Notes: generated by a model not told the origin, from the letters alone. Positions 17,097-26,105 are shown, counted from the first letter of the stretch. The stretch: 64,000 nt of DNA from Nocardia neocaledoniensis (GCF_003182135.1 NZ_QGTL01000016.1:88644-152643), one strand, 5' to 3'. Numbers and translations are program-made.

Positions 17097-18704
17097 GTGT
17101 CCATGACTGTATTGCAGGCTCACCGGGATTCGACTCGACCGGACATCGAGTCGGCGTGGGCCAGATCGCGGCTCAACGGTGTCCGCGAAGACGCGAGGCC
17201 GCCGTTCGCCCTCGCGACGAGAAGCGTCGAGAGCGTCCTCGAGCGGGCGGCGAGCCCGGTGTTGCGCCGGGTCGCGAGTGAGCTCGAAGGCACGCCGATG
17301 GCGCTGGTGCTCGCCGATCAGGGCGGCCGGGTGGTCGACATCCGTGGTGCGGCCCGATCCATGCGCCACGCGGTGACCGACCTCGGCATCGTGCCGGGCG
17401 TCGAACTCGGTGAGGATCGGATCGGCGCCAACGCGCTCGGTACGCCCCTGGAGACCCGGCGCAGCCTGCTCGTGCGCGCCGACGAGCACTATCTGGAGTT
17501 GTTCCGCGGATTCACCTGCTATGGACACCCGATCTTCCACCCGGTGACCCGGCGCCTCGAAGGCGTGCTCGGCATCGGCGCGAAAACCAGTGCCGACCAC
17601 CGGTTGTCGGCACTGCTGGCCCGGCGGATGGTCCGCGACATCGAAGAGCGGCTGCAGCGGGACTCCCCCCGCGCGCAGAGCAGGCTGATGAGCGCCTTCC
17701 AGGCGGCGGCCAATCGCCGGGGGCGGGCTGTCGTGGTCATCGGTGAGGGACTGGTGCTGGCCACCCCCGCCGCGGTCGACCTGCTCGAGCCGGCCGACCA
17801 CGCGGCGCTGCGCGCCTGCGCCGAGGCCGTCCCGGTCGGAGCTCAGGAGAGCCAGACGCTCGTGCTGGCCTCGGGCCGCACGGTGCGGTTGATCTGCCAA
17901 TCGATCGAGGGCACCGAGGGTGTGCTCGTCGACATCACCCAGGAATCCGGCATGCGGCGCGGCGGCGTGGCCTCGGAGCGGCCACCGCGGTGGCCGTTGC
18001 TCGTGGTCGGCGAGGCGGGGACCGGGCGGACCACCGAGGCGCGCGATCTGGCGGGCAGTGACGCCGTCGTCCTCGACGCGACCGACATCGTCCTGGTGGG
18101 CGACAACGGCTGGGCCGCCCAGCTCGACGCGGCGCTCGCCGGTGACGGGCCCGCGGTCGTCATCGAGAACATCCAGCTGCTGTCGGAACAGCTGACCGCC
18201 CTGCTGGCCCAGCGGCTCCGGGAGGCCACCCGCGATGTCGTGCTGACCTCGACCCCGGGGGCCCACCTCGACGCGGAGCACGCCGTCCTGCCCGCGTTGT
18301 GCAACGACCGCAGGGAATTGGTCCCGCTGCGCAGGCGCCGGCACGAGGTGCCCGGACTGGCCCAGCAGATGCTGGCCGAGGTCACCGGCAGCTCCAGCAC
18401 CCGGTTCACCGCCGAGACGATGCGGGTGCTGGCGTCGCAACCGTGGCGGGGCAACCTCGCGGAGCTGCACCGGGTCGTCGAAGTGGTGGCGAGTGTCCGG
18501 TCGGCGGGCGACATCATCCCGGCCGACCTGCCCGCCTCCCACCGCGGTGGGCAGGCACCCGGCTCACCGATCCGTGAAGCCGAGCGGGAGGTCATCATGG
18601 CGGCCCTCGAGGCCGCCGGCGGCAACAAGATCCAGGCCGCGCGTGCGCTCGGCGTGAGCCGCTCGACGCTCTACAACCGCATCAGGGCGCTGCGTATCGC
18701 GTGA
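17097..18704 (+). CDS. AcoR-like GAF-Fis activator with degenerate AAA domain
   Basis: 535 residues. A GAF-type sensor domain covers about residues 55-200, including GVELGEDRIGANALGTPLET, which is typical of acetoin-regulator AcoR-like proteins. A shrunken AAA-like region follows, with a Walker-A-like GEAGTGRT near residue 305 and VVIENI in place of Walker B. The C-terminal Fis helix-turn-helix is GNKIQAARALGVSRSTLYNRI. The GAFTGA loop that contacts sigma-54 is absent, so it probably works with an ordinary sigma factor. GTG 17097 has AAGGTGG 6 nt upstream; ATG 17103 is the alternative. No obvious target is adjacent on the same strand. Confidence 0.88.
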   Translation: MSMTVLQAHRDSTRPDIESAWARSRLNGVREDARPPFALATRSVESVLERAASPVLRRVASELEGTPMALVLADQGGRVVDIRGAARSMRHAVTDLGIVPGVELGEDRIGANALGTPLETRRSLLVRADEHYLELFRGFTCYGHPIFHPVTRRLEGVLGIGAKTSADHRLSALLARRMVRDIEERLQRDSPRAQSRLMSAFQAAANRRGRAVVVIGEGLVLATPAAVDLLEPADHAALRACAEAVPVGAQESQTLVLASGRTVRLICQSIEGTEGVLVDITQESGMRRGGVASERPPRWPLLVVGEAGTGRTTEARDLAGSDAVVLDATDIVLVGDNGWAAQLDAALAGDGPAVVIENIQLLSEQLTALLAQRLREATRDVVLTSTPGAHLDAEHAVLPALCNDRRELVPLRRRRHEVPGLAQQMLAEVTGSSSTRFTAETMRVLASQPWRGNLAELHRVVEVVASVRSAGDIIPADLPASHRGGQAPGSPIREAEREVIMAALEAAGGNKIQAARALGVSRSTLYNRIRALRIA

Positions 18705-18715
18705 AAGATGTTGCC

Positions 18716-18753
18716 GGGCACGGCATGTCCAGATAGTTGGACATGCCGTGCCC
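18716..18753 (+). terminator. Terminator hairpin with TGTCCAGATAGTTGGACA centre
   Basis: 18716-18730 pairs with 18739-18753 around AGATAGTT. The central 18 bases closely resemble the hairpin after the GntR gene at 35217-35240. Confidence 0.75.
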
Positions 18754-18810
18754 GCTGTCGCGACTACTGTGGTCAGCACCGGCCGGCCGGACAGCGGCCG
18801 AGCTGGAAAC

Positions 18811-18851
18811 CGAAAGGCCCCGCTCGCGTAGGGGGCGAGCGGGGCCTTTCG
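18811..18851 (-). terminator. Terminator for MmgE/PrpD gene, 17-bp stem
   Basis: 18811-18827 pairs with 18835-18851 around a 7-nt loop. It lies just after the - strand stop at 18863, and CGAAAGG/CCTTTCG supplies the A/U end. Confidence 0.8.
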
Positions 18852-18862
18852 GCAGCGTGGGA

Positions 18863-20296
18863 TCAGGCGTTCGCGCTGTGTGGCGCGAGCAGACGCATCA
18901 CCGTGGCGAAGTCGTCGACCTTGTCCACGCCGAGGACGGTCTCGACGACCTGATCGATCCGGCTCCCGGACAGCACCTCCTGGGCGTTGATCCGGAACTT
19001 GGCGACCAGTTCGTCGGTGGTCATCCGGGTGCTGGGGTCGGGGGAGGGGCTGCCCTTGGGGTAGGTACGCTCCGCGACGAAGGTGGTCCCGCGCGCGTCG
19101 ACCTCGACCTTGGTAGGCCGGGCGGACGGGTGCGCGGACAGCGCCGCGAAGTAGTCCGGGTGCGGTGCGAAGGTGACCTTGTCCATCAGGCCGAGCACCG
19201 AGTCGCTGAACACGAGTTCCGGTGCGTGCCACGCCCGGCTCGGGGTCACCCGATGCGCGCCGACCGAGAGGCCGTGGGCGATGTCGAACTGCGCGTCGTG
19301 GGTCTTCTCGATCACCCGGCTCTGCCACAGCGGGTGCATGACCGCGGCCTCACCCCAGCACCGGATCGCGTCGATCTCCTCGGGCCGGATGTCATTCGTC
19401 TCGAGGATCTCGGTGAGCGCGTGCAAGGGGGCGTGCAGGATGCGGCAGTGCGGGTAGGGCTTGTAGGACTGCTCGGCCAGGAACCGCCACTCGGTGCCGA
19501 GCGCGTCGGTGATGTTCTGCGGTTCCCACCGCCGGGTGCCGATGTACTTGCGGAAGCCCACCTCGGCGTCGTCGAGGATCTCCAGATCACCGGTGTGGCC
19601 GAGCTCGGCCATGTGCACCGCGGTGAGCGTGGCCTGGGTGAGCGTGCCGGCGAGCAGGTACTTCAGGGTCGAGCTCGGGGCGTGCTTGATCCACGGCCGC
19701 ATGGCGTTGACCGGTGCGGTCGCGGCGGCGATGCCCAACGCGTTGGCGAGGGTTTCGGTGGACTGGCCCGCCAGCTTGCCCGCTGCGGCCGTGCCACCGA
19801 AGACGGTGACGCTGTAGCCGATCACCGGGGACAGGTCCATCGAGTCGTTCTGGACGTCGCGCAGGTAGTCCATCGATTTGTAGAAGCGGTAGGACATCTC
19901 GTGCGAGAGGGCGACCGCGGCGAGGACCTCGCGACCGGACCGGCCCCGGCTCTCGGCCATGGCCATGGTGGTCGGCAGCACGTAGGGGGAGACGTGGCCG
20001 GGGGGCAGCACCGCGTCGAAGTCGAGGGCGTTGATGAGTTCACCGTTGGCGAAGGAGGCGCCGAAGATCGACACCCGGTCGTCGGTGCCGATGATGGTGG
20101 CGTCGCCGTCGGTGCCGCCGGTGAGTTTGCCGTACTGGATCCCGATCTTGCCCTTGGGCTCCTCGACAGCGCCCAGCGCGCAGCCCATTGCGTCGAGCAG
20201 CAACCGCTTGGACTCCTCGACCGCCTCCGGAGGCAGGGTGTCGTAGTTCGCGCCGGTGGTGAACCGGGCCAGTTGCTCGACGATGGTGTCGGCCAT
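18863..20296 (-). CDS. MmgE/PrpD family protein (second copy)
   Basis: 477 residues with the family's N-terminal helical domain (EAVEESKRLLLDAMGCALG) and C-terminal lid. It is related to but clearly different from the copy at 9194-10588. The substrate is unknown; the family removes or adds water on tricarboxylates, decarboxylates or epimerises. ATG 20296 follows AGAGGACAG; an in-frame GTG at 20311 lacks a comparable site. It stands alone between a terminator and an A/T dyad, with the GAF-LuxR gene 111 nt upstream in the same direction as a likely regulator. Confidence 0.88.
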   Translation of the reverse strand: MADTIVEQLARFTTGANYDTLPPEAVEESKRLLLDAMGCALGAVEEPKGKIGIQYGKLTGGTDGDATIIGTDDRVSIFGASFANGELINALDFDAVLPPGHVSPYVLPTTMAMAESRGRSGREVLAAVALSHEMSYRFYKSMDYLRDVQNDSMDLSPVIGYSVTVFGGTAAAGKLAGQSTETLANALGIAAATAPVNAMRPWIKHAPSSTLKYLLAGTLTQATLTAVHMAELGHTGDLEILDDAEVGFRKYIGTRRWEPQNITDALGTEWRFLAEQSYKPYPHCRILHAPLHALTEILETNDIRPEEIDAIRCWGEAAVMHPLWQSRVIEKTHDAQFDIAHGLSVGAHRVTPSRAWHAPELVFSDSVLGLMDKVTFAPHPDYFAALSAHPSARPTKVEVDARGTTFVAERTYPKGSPSPDPSTRMTTDELVAKFRINAQEVLSGSRIDQVVETVLGVDKVDDFATVMRLLAPHSANA

Positions 20297-20343
20297 GGAC
20301 TGTCCTCTCACAGGGGTGCGCGGCAGTGCAGCACACCAGTCAT

Positions 20344-20365
20344 TGCACTATATATTATGTAAGCA
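20344..20365 (-). promoter_or_regulatory. A/T-rich dyad upstream of second MmgE/PrpD
   Basis: The site is bounded by TGCA and AGCA; its core ACTATATATTATGT is 50-65 bp upstream of ATG 20296. On the - strand it contains CATAAT and TATAGT hexamers. Confidence 0.55.
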
Positions 20366-20407
20366 TTGCGAACGGGTTTCCGGCAACCATGTCGCCCAGG
20401 GTACGAC

Positions 20408-21463
20408 TCAGCGCACGACGGTGCCGCGCAGCCAGTAGGCGACGGCTTCGGCCCGGTTCGCCGCACCGAGTTTGCGCAAAATATGAGTGATGTGGGTCTT
20501 CACCGTCGCCTCGGAGATCGCGAGCTCGCGGGCGATCTGGCGATTCGCCCGGCCCGCGGCGAGCTGTTCGACGACCTCGCGTTCGCGTGCCGACAGCGCG
20601 GCTCCTTCGACGTGCTCGGCGACCGCGGGGGTGTCGCAGACCAGCCGGTCCAGACCGGAGCGCAGCGCGCTCACGCCGTCGAGCAGGCGCGCGCTCGCGA
20701 GGGCGTGCCCGAGGCCGGCGGCGAAGACGGCCAGCATGGCCCTGGCTGTCGCGTCGGCTTCGCGCTGCTGGAAGTAGTAGTCGCCGTGGACCAGGCCGAC
20801 GACGGCACCGTTCACGGTCAGCGGTGCCACGGCGTAGGAGCTGCAGTGCGTCATCTCGACCAGCGGCCGGATCACCCGGGGATTGCGCTGGACGTCGAAG
20901 ACGAGCCCCGGTCGGGCCCGCCGCACGATGTCGCTCTCGACGAGATGCCCGTCGAGGGTGGGTGACGACTCGCGCCCCGCCGCCAGAATCGCCTCGGCCC
21001 AGGGCTTGTCGTCGACCACGAACATGGTGTGCAGGTCCCATCGCCTGCCCTCGGTGGTCGACACCAGTGCCCGGTCGAACCCCATGGTGCCCATCGCCTC
21101 CGCGGCTCTGCTCAGCAGATCGTCGACCCCGCGGGCGCCCTGGAGCCGGGCGATCGCCTGCGCGGCCATCCGCAGGTGAGTGGCCGAGCGCCCGGCATCG
21201 AGTGCGGCCAGTTCGGCCTCGACTGCGCGAATGCGGCCCAGCAGCGCGATCGTTCGCTGGATGTCCGTGGGGGCTGTGGTGCCGGACAGGGCGGCGACCG
21301 CGTCGTCCCACAGCTGGGTGAGCAGGCGTGCGGCCGCGGCGGGAGAGTGGGCATCGGTCGGCGGGATCCGGCGCCCGAGAATCTCCGACGCCTCGGCGGC
21401 GACCGCGATCAACTCGGCCTCGACGACGACGTCGGTGCTGGAGGTCCTCATGTCGGTCACCAT
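20408..21463 (-). CDS. GAF-LuxR family transcriptional regulator
   Basis: 351 residues. The N-terminal half is helical. A GAF-like sensor follows at about residues 130-270 (SYAVAPLTVNGAVVGLVHGDYY), then a C-terminal LuxR helix-turn-helix (LSAREREVVEQLAAGRANRQIARELAISEATVKTHI, about 285-345). It is a close relative of 53419-54513, with the same order of domains and many identical positions in the sensor. The start is ATG 21463, with GGAG 7 nt upstream; ATG 21451 is possible. It could control the downstream MmgE/PrpD gene or the divergent ABC importer, whose promoter region it shares. Confidence 0.88.
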   Translation of the reverse strand: MVTDMRTSSTDVVVEAELIAVAAEASEILGRRIPPTDAHSPAAAARLLTQLWDDAVAALSGTTAPTDIQRTIALLGRIRAVEAELAALDAGRSATHLRMAAQAIARLQGARGVDDLLSRAAEAMGTMGFDRALVSTTEGRRWDLHTMFVVDDKPWAEAILAAGRESSPTLDGHLVESDIVRRARPGLVFDVQRNPRVIRPLVEMTHCSSYAVAPLTVNGAVVGLVHGDYYFQQREADATARAMLAVFAAGLGHALASARLLDGVSALRSGLDRLVCDTPAVAEHVEGAALSAREREVVEQLAAGRANRQIARELAISEATVKTHITHILRKLGAANRAEAVAYWLRGTVVR

Positions 21464-21495
21464 GTGTCTACTCCGGTCCAGTACCACGTATCTAC

Positions 21496-21513
21496 AGAAT
21501 ATGCAATATATCG
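21496..21513 (-). promoter_or_regulatory. A/T-rich dyad upstream of GAF-LuxR gene
   Basis: AGAATATGCAATATATCG lies 33-50 bp upstream of ATG 21463. On the - strand it reads as two ATAT half sites separated by TTGC. Confidence 0.5.
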
Positions 21514-21634
21514 AAGGATGGCGCGAGGTTGGCCCGAATCGTGCCCGAATCTCGGCTCCGCCATCGGCCGCTGGTCGTAGCGCTGTCGATCCTTCGGTTG
21601 ATCGGTGACGACACCTCTTGTGAGCCAGAACACC

Positions 21635-21651
21635 ACATATTTAATATTTCG
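21635..21651 (+). promoter_or_regulatory. A/T-rich dyad upstream of ABC importer operon
   Basis: ACATATTTAATATTTCG lies 40-56 bp before the first start codon (21691) of the importer unit, a good position for a -10 with a 35-nt leader. Its centre TATTTAATA is a near-palindrome. Confidence 0.55.
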
Positions 21652-21690
21652 CACAGTTTACGGGAGTGATCTGAATCTCAGAGGAGAAGC

Positions 21691-21796
21691 AATGCGGGGT
21701 GTTGTGTTCAACGGTGATCGCGACCTCGAAGTAGCCGAGTTCGACAGACAAGCAGGCGGCAAGGCCGTCATCGAGTTCTGCACGGGAGCATCATGA
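21691..21796 (+). pseudogene. 34-codon remnant of an alcohol dehydrogenase N-terminus
   Basis: A strong AGAGGAG site precedes ATG 21691. The frame begins MRGVVFNGDRDLEVAEF, which closely resembles the first strand of zinc alcohol dehydrogenases (compare MKGILFPGDGTTVLKDF at 59962). It then runs out in KAVIEFCTGAS, and its TGA overlaps the permease ATG. It looks like a dehydrogenase gene whose body was lost, leaving its promoter, ribosome site and first codons to drive the importer. It may now act as a translated leader. The dehydrogenase origin rests on a short match. Confidence 0.5.
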
Positions 21797-22812
21797 CGAC
21801 CTCGACCGCGGCGGGCACCACGCCCCGCCCCAGCTTGCGCGACCAGCTCGGTCGCTCGGAGCAGGCCTATTTCGTTCTCGGTATCACCGCGGTGCTCTGT
21901 GTGATCGGCGCCGCGACCACGCCGGGATTCCTCACCACCGGCAACTTCGCCAGCCTGTTGCGGCTGTCGGCGGCCTTCGGGATCCTCGCCGTCGGCGTCG
22001 CGATCGTCGTGCTGGGCAAGGGGATCGACCTCTCGATCGCCGGTGTCGCGCTCGGCTGCGCGCAGGCCACGCTCGCCCTGATGTCGGGTGGCATGCCCGA
22101 ATGGCAGGCGATCGCGATCGCCGCGGCGGTCGCGCTGATCGTCGGGCTGGTCAACGGCGTGCTCGTGGCCTATGTCGAAGTGCCCTCGCTGTTCGTCACC
22201 CTGGCGACCGGACTGCTGGTCATCGGCGCGGTCGACATGCTGCTGCTCGACAGCAACTACTACGCGCTGCCCGGCGGCTCGTGGATCGCGGAGTTGAGCA
22301 ACGGATCGGTCCTGGGCGTCCCGCGGCCGATCGTCATCGCGGCGGCGGTGTTCGTGCTGGCCTGGCTCTTCGTCACCTATACCTCGGCGGGCCGGCTGGT
22401 GCGCGCGATGGGCGACAACTTCGCCACCGCCCGTGCCACCGGTGCCCCCGTCCGGCCGCTGCAGGTGCTCACCTATGTGATCTCGGCGCTGCTCGCGCTG
22501 CTCGCCGGCTACCTGACCGTGTCGATCCAGGGCAGCGTGCAGACCACGGTCACCTCGTTCGACCCGCTGCTGTTCACCGCGCTCACCGCGACCGTCATCG
22601 GCGGCATCTCGCTGGCCGGTGGCCGCGGCTCGATCCTCGGTGTGCTCGCGGGCTCGCTGTTCATCGGCGTGCTGAACAACCTGCTCGTGCTGCACGGCCT
22701 CACGTCCGCGGTGCAGGACCTCATCCGCGGCGGCGTGCTCATCGCGGCCATCGCGCTGGACTCGTGGCTGCATCCGCGCGACGAGGAGACCGCCAAGAGC
22801 GGCGAACTGTAA
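21793..22812 (+). CDS. ABC importer permease, ribose/RbsC type
   Basis: 339 residues, highly hydrophobic, with about eight to ten membrane segments. KGIDLSIAGVALGCA is the conserved RbsC-type motif, and GGISLAGGRGSILG is the coupling region near the C-terminus. It would form one of two permease chains of an inner-membrane importer with the fused permease at 23937, the binding protein at 22857 and the ATPase at 27190. Its start overlaps the 34-codon remnant (ATGA), so expression depends on that leader. The family imports sugars, polyols and autoinducer-like compounds. Confidence 0.92.
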   Translation: MTTSTAAGTTPRPSLRDQLGRSEQAYFVLGITAVLCVIGAATTPGFLTTGNFASLLRLSAAFGILAVGVAIVVLGKGIDLSIAGVALGCAQATLALMSGGMPEWQAIAIAAAVALIVGLVNGVLVAYVEVPSLFVTLATGLLVIGAVDMLLLDSNYYALPGGSWIAELSNGSVLGVPRPIVIAAAVFVLAWLFVTYTSAGRLVRAMGDNFATARATGAPVRPLQVLTYVISALLALLAGYLTVSIQGSVQTTVTSFDPLLFTALTATVIGGISLAGGRGSILGVLAGSLFIGVLNNLLVLHGLTSAVQDLIRGGVLIAAIALDSWLHPRDEETAKSGEL

Positions 22813-22856
22813 TGCCCTCGCCCCGAAACACCTTCGCTCACAAGGAGTCTTCAACG

Positions 22857-23930
22857 ATGAAGAAGAATATGATCGCCCTCGCGCTGGCCTCGGTAGCCGC
22901 CGTCGTGCTCGCGGGCTGTTCCACCGGCGGACGCACCGCCGCCACCGGTCCAGCGGGTGGTGAGGGTCAGACCTTCGGCGAGAACGTCCAGCTGTTCGAC
23001 GCGACGCAGAAGGTGCACGAGTCGATGCAGGGCAAGAAGGTCGCCTTCGTGCCGATCCTCTACAAGGGCTACAACCTGACGATGAACTGGGGCGCCTCGA
23101 TGGAGCGCGCCTTCGGCAACCTCGGCGCCGAATTCCAGGTCTACGACCCGAATTTCGACACCGACAAGATGACCAGGATCATCAGCGACCTGATCGCCCG
23201 CAAGGCGGCCGACGTGCTGATCCTGCACAACCCCGACGTCGGCGTGCTGTCGAAGCAGATCGAGGACGCCCAGCGCGCGGGGATCTACACGGTGGTGGTC
23301 AACATGATCTCCAGCCGCCTCGGCGACGCCTACATCGGCGTCGACAACATCGCCGCCGCCGAGGACATCGCCCAGCGGGCGGTGCAGGACTGTGAAAAGC
23401 GCGGCGCGCCCAAGCGATTGGCGATCATCGACGGTCCGGGCAACGACGCGGCCTCGTTGCTGTGGTCCCGGGGCGTGCACAACGTGCTCGATCCCGCCGG
23501 CTTCGAGGTGGTGACCACCGCGCACACCCAGTGGCAGAACTCCCTCGCGCAGCAGGCTGCCGAGTCGATCATCCAGCAGCAGAAGAACAACTTCTGCGGG
23601 TTCCTGGTCACCTACGACCTGAACTCGGTCGCGGTCGGTGACGCGGTGCAGAGCGCGGTCTCGCGCGGGGTGATTCCGGCCGACTCCCTCGGCACCTACA
23701 CGATGGCGACCGACACCCTCTGGTGCGACGCGCTGCGCGCGGGCAAGGTGACGGCCTCGGCCTCCTACGACGTCCAGGGCGTCGGCACCGCCGCGGTGGT
23801 CACGACCCAGCAGCTCGTCCAGACCGGCGCACCGGCGGGCAGCAGCCACACCGTCGCGTTCGTGCCGCACACCATCGTGGACCGCGCGAACGTCGACAAC
23901 ACCACCATCGCCTGCTACAAGGGTCAGTGA
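22857..23930 (+). CDS. Substrate-binding lipoprotein of ABC importer
   Basis: 357 residues. A lipoprotein signal peptide ends in the lipobox LAG-C21, so the protein is anchored outside the membrane. The mature part is a type I periplasmic-binding (LacI/RbsB-like) fold: two similar lobes, with VDNIAAAEDIAQRAV and FCGFLVTYDLNSVAVGDAV. ATG 22857 has AAGGAG upstream at good spacing. Several cysteines in the mature protein (including near the C-terminus, ACYKG) could form disulphides. The ligand is not evident; context with lactonase-like propellers suggests a lactone, ester or glycoside. Confidence 0.92.
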   Translation: MKKNMIALALASVAAVVLAGCSTGGRTAATGPAGGEGQTFGENVQLFDATQKVHESMQGKKVAFVPILYKGYNLTMNWGASMERAFGNLGAEFQVYDPNFDTDKMTRIISDLIARKAADVLILHNPDVGVLSKQIEDAQRAGIYTVVVNMISSRLGDAYIGVDNIAAAEDIAQRAVQDCEKRGAPKRLAIIDGPGNDAASLLWSRGVHNVLDPAGFEVVTTAHTQWQNSLAQQAAESIIQQQKNNFCGFLVTYDLNSVAVGDAVQSAVSRGVIPADSLGTYTMATDTLWCDALRAGKVTASASYDVQGVGTAAVVTTQQLVQTGAPAGSSHTVAFVPHTIVDRANVDNTTIACYKGQ

Positions 23931-23936
23931 GCGGCG

Positions 23937-26105
23937 ATGACACTGCTCTCACGATCCCGGGGAATCGATGCGTTCCCCCTGACCGGCGGGAAGCGGCGTG
24001 ATCGGTTCGCGCCGGCGAGGACCCTGTCGGATCTGTTCGAGAAGCGCTGGATGGAGGGCGCGGTCCCGCTCGGCCTCGCCCTGCTGCTCAGCATGCTGTT
24101 CGTCTTCTTCACTCCGGTGGGTCCCGCCGACACCCCGATCATCATGGACGAGGTGTCGGAGAAGGGGCTGCTCGCCATCGGGCTGACCGTGGTGCTGGTG
24201 TGCGGTGGCATCGATCTGTCGATCGGTTCGATGGTCGGGCTGACCGCGATCGGCGCGATGGTCGCCTCCCGTGCCTGGGACTGGCCGATGGCGCTCGTCG
24301 CTCCGGGCGCCGTCGTCTTCGGTGCCCTGCTCGGCAGTGTGAACGGCTACTTCATCGCCTACCGCAAGATGCGGCCGTTCATCACGACGCTGGTCACGCT
24401 GGTCGCGTTCGGCGGTGCAGCCGCCGCGTTGCAGTCGGCGTTCAGTTTCGAGCTGAGCATGCCCAAGCCCGATATCGTGTGGGACTTCCTCGGCGAGGGC
24501 ACCATCGCGTTGATCCCGACCGGCTGGTTCTTCTTCGGGTGCGTGCTGATCGCCGTGCACGTCGGTCTCACCCGCTCGCGCTGGGGATGGTGGGTCGCCG
24601 CGGTCGGCAGCGATCGGCGATCCGCGCGGCGCAACGGTATCCCGGTCGACCGGGTCACCTTCTGCGTCTACGTCCTCTCGGGTGCGCTGGCCGGGTTGGC
24701 GGCGCTGCTCACGTCGGCTCGCGTCGGGCGTACCGATCCGGACGTGGGGCAGGGCTGGGAGATCATCGCGCTGACCGCAGTCGTGCTCGGTGGTGTCAGC
24801 CTCAAGGGCGGGCGTGGCTCGGTGCTGCGGGCCACCGTCGGCATCATCGTCGTGCAGGTGATCCAGCAGGCCACCGTGGCACTGCGCCTCGAAGGTTCCT
24901 ATTACACGGTCGTTCTCGCGACCGCGCTGCTGGTGTTCGCGGTGCTCGACCTGCAGTGGGGTAAGTACCGGCAGCGCACGGCCGACAAGCTGAAGATCGA
25001 TCCCGGCCGGATCACGCTGGGCCCCCTCCTCGACGTCACCGAACCGGGCACGGTGTGGACGATCAACAACAGGACCACCGACGCGCCGCCGATCGGCCTC
25101 GGCAAGATCGAAGGCGCCGAGGACTGCGCGGTCGACCCCGAGGGCAACGTCTACTGCGGCGACCGCCGCGGCTGGGTGTGGCGCTTCTCCGCCGACAACC
25201 CCGATGAGGGCGAGATCTTCGCGCGCACAGGCGGTTTCCCGCTCGGGCACGGTTGGGACCGGGACGGGCAGCTGCTCGTCGCTGTCGGCGGCATGGGCAT
25301 CTACCGGCTCTCCCCGGACGGTGAGTCCGAACCGATCGCGACGAAGGTCAGACGCAGCCGCTTCTCCCTGCTCGACGATTCCGGTCTGCGAGCCGTGGAC
25401 GATCTCGACGTCGCGCCCGACGGCTCGATCTACGTCTCGGACTTCTCGACGCGGACCAACGCGGCCGAGTACCTGGTCGAACTGGTGGAGTCGCGGGCGA
25501 ACGGTCGCGTGGTCCGCATCGATCCCGACGGCGGCACCGAGGTGGTCGTCTCGAACAGCGTGTTCCCCAACGGCATCTGTACGTCCCATGACGGACAATC
25601 GATCCTCATCGCCAGCACCGGCCTGTGCCGGGTCGATCGGCTCTGGATCGCCGGCACCAAACAGGGACAGCTGGAACCGGTCCTGGAGAACCTGCCCGGC
25701 AATCCCGACAATCTCAACCGCTCCTCCGACGGCAACTATTGGCTGCCGTTCGTCTCGATGCGGACGCCGATGTCGGATCTGCTCAACCGTTACCCGGCGG
25801 TGCGCAGGCGGATGACCAAGGAGGTGCCGCTCGACAGCTGGGTGGTGCCGCAGCTCAACGTCTCGTGCGTGATGAAGTTCAACGATCGCGGCGAAGTCCT
25901 GCAGGTGCTGTGGGATTCGTCGCTGGCGAACTACCCGATGGTGACCGCGGTGAAGGAACGCGCCGGTCAGCTGTACCTGTGCGGTGTCAGCAACAACCGC
26001 ATCGGCAGGCTCACCCTCGACCCGAGCGAGGTCGGATCCATCGATCCGGCCGCGGTACCCGGGCTCGTCGTGCCCGGCCGATCGATGGCGGAGGTGCGGC
26101 GGTGA
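23937..26105 (+). CDS. ABC permease fused to strictosidine-synthase-like beta-propeller
   Basis: 722 residues in one frame with no interruption. Residues about 40-340 form an RbsC-type permease (CGGIDLSIGSMVG, then GGVSLKGGRGSVL). Residues about 375-715 form a six-bladed propeller of the strictosidine-synthase-like/SMP-30 superfamily (EGAEDCAVDPEGNVYCGD, DDLDVAPDGSIYVSDFSTR, VFPNGI, NLPGNPDNLNRSSDGNYW). Members include calcium-dependent lactonases. RbsC permeases have cytoplasmic C-termini, so the propeller should sit inside the cell at the exit of the pore. The start is 6 nt after the binding-protein stop; the stop overlaps the next GTG. Confidence 0.92.
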   Translation: MTLLSRSRGIDAFPLTGGKRRDRFAPARTLSDLFEKRWMEGAVPLGLALLLSMLFVFFTPVGPADTPIIMDEVSEKGLLAIGLTVVLVCGGIDLSIGSMVGLTAIGAMVASRAWDWPMALVAPGAVVFGALLGSVNGYFIAYRKMRPFITTLVTLVAFGGAAAALQSAFSFELSMPKPDIVWDFLGEGTIALIPTGWFFFGCVLIAVHVGLTRSRWGWWVAAVGSDRRSARRNGIPVDRVTFCVYVLSGALAGLAALLTSARVGRTDPDVGQGWEIIALTAVVLGGVSLKGGRGSVLRATVGIIVVQVIQQATVALRLEGSYYTVVLATALLVFAVLDLQWGKYRQRTADKLKIDPGRITLGPLLDVTEPGTVWTINNRTTDAPPIGLGKIEGAEDCAVDPEGNVYCGDRRGWVWRFSADNPDEGEIFARTGGFPLGHGWDRDGQLLVAVGGMGIYRLSPDGESEPIATKVRRSRFSLLDDSGLRAVDDLDVAPDGSIYVSDFSTRTNAAEYLVELVESRANGRVVRIDPDGGTEVVVSNSVFPNGICTSHDGQSILIASTGLCRVDRLWIAGTKQGQLEPVLENLPGNPDNLNRSSDGNYWLPFVSMRTPMSDLLNRYPAVRRRMTKEVPLDSWVVPQLNVSCVMKFNDRGEVLQVLWDSSLANYPMVTAVKERAGQLYLCGVSNNRIGRLTLDPSEVGSIDPAAVPGLVVPGRSMAEVRR

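Noticed and set aside
16410..18542. 710-codon - strand frame spanning the XRE gene and the activator
   Set aside because: It crosses two real genes in other frames, shows no recognisable domain and would need to ignore the divergent promoter region at 16904-17096.
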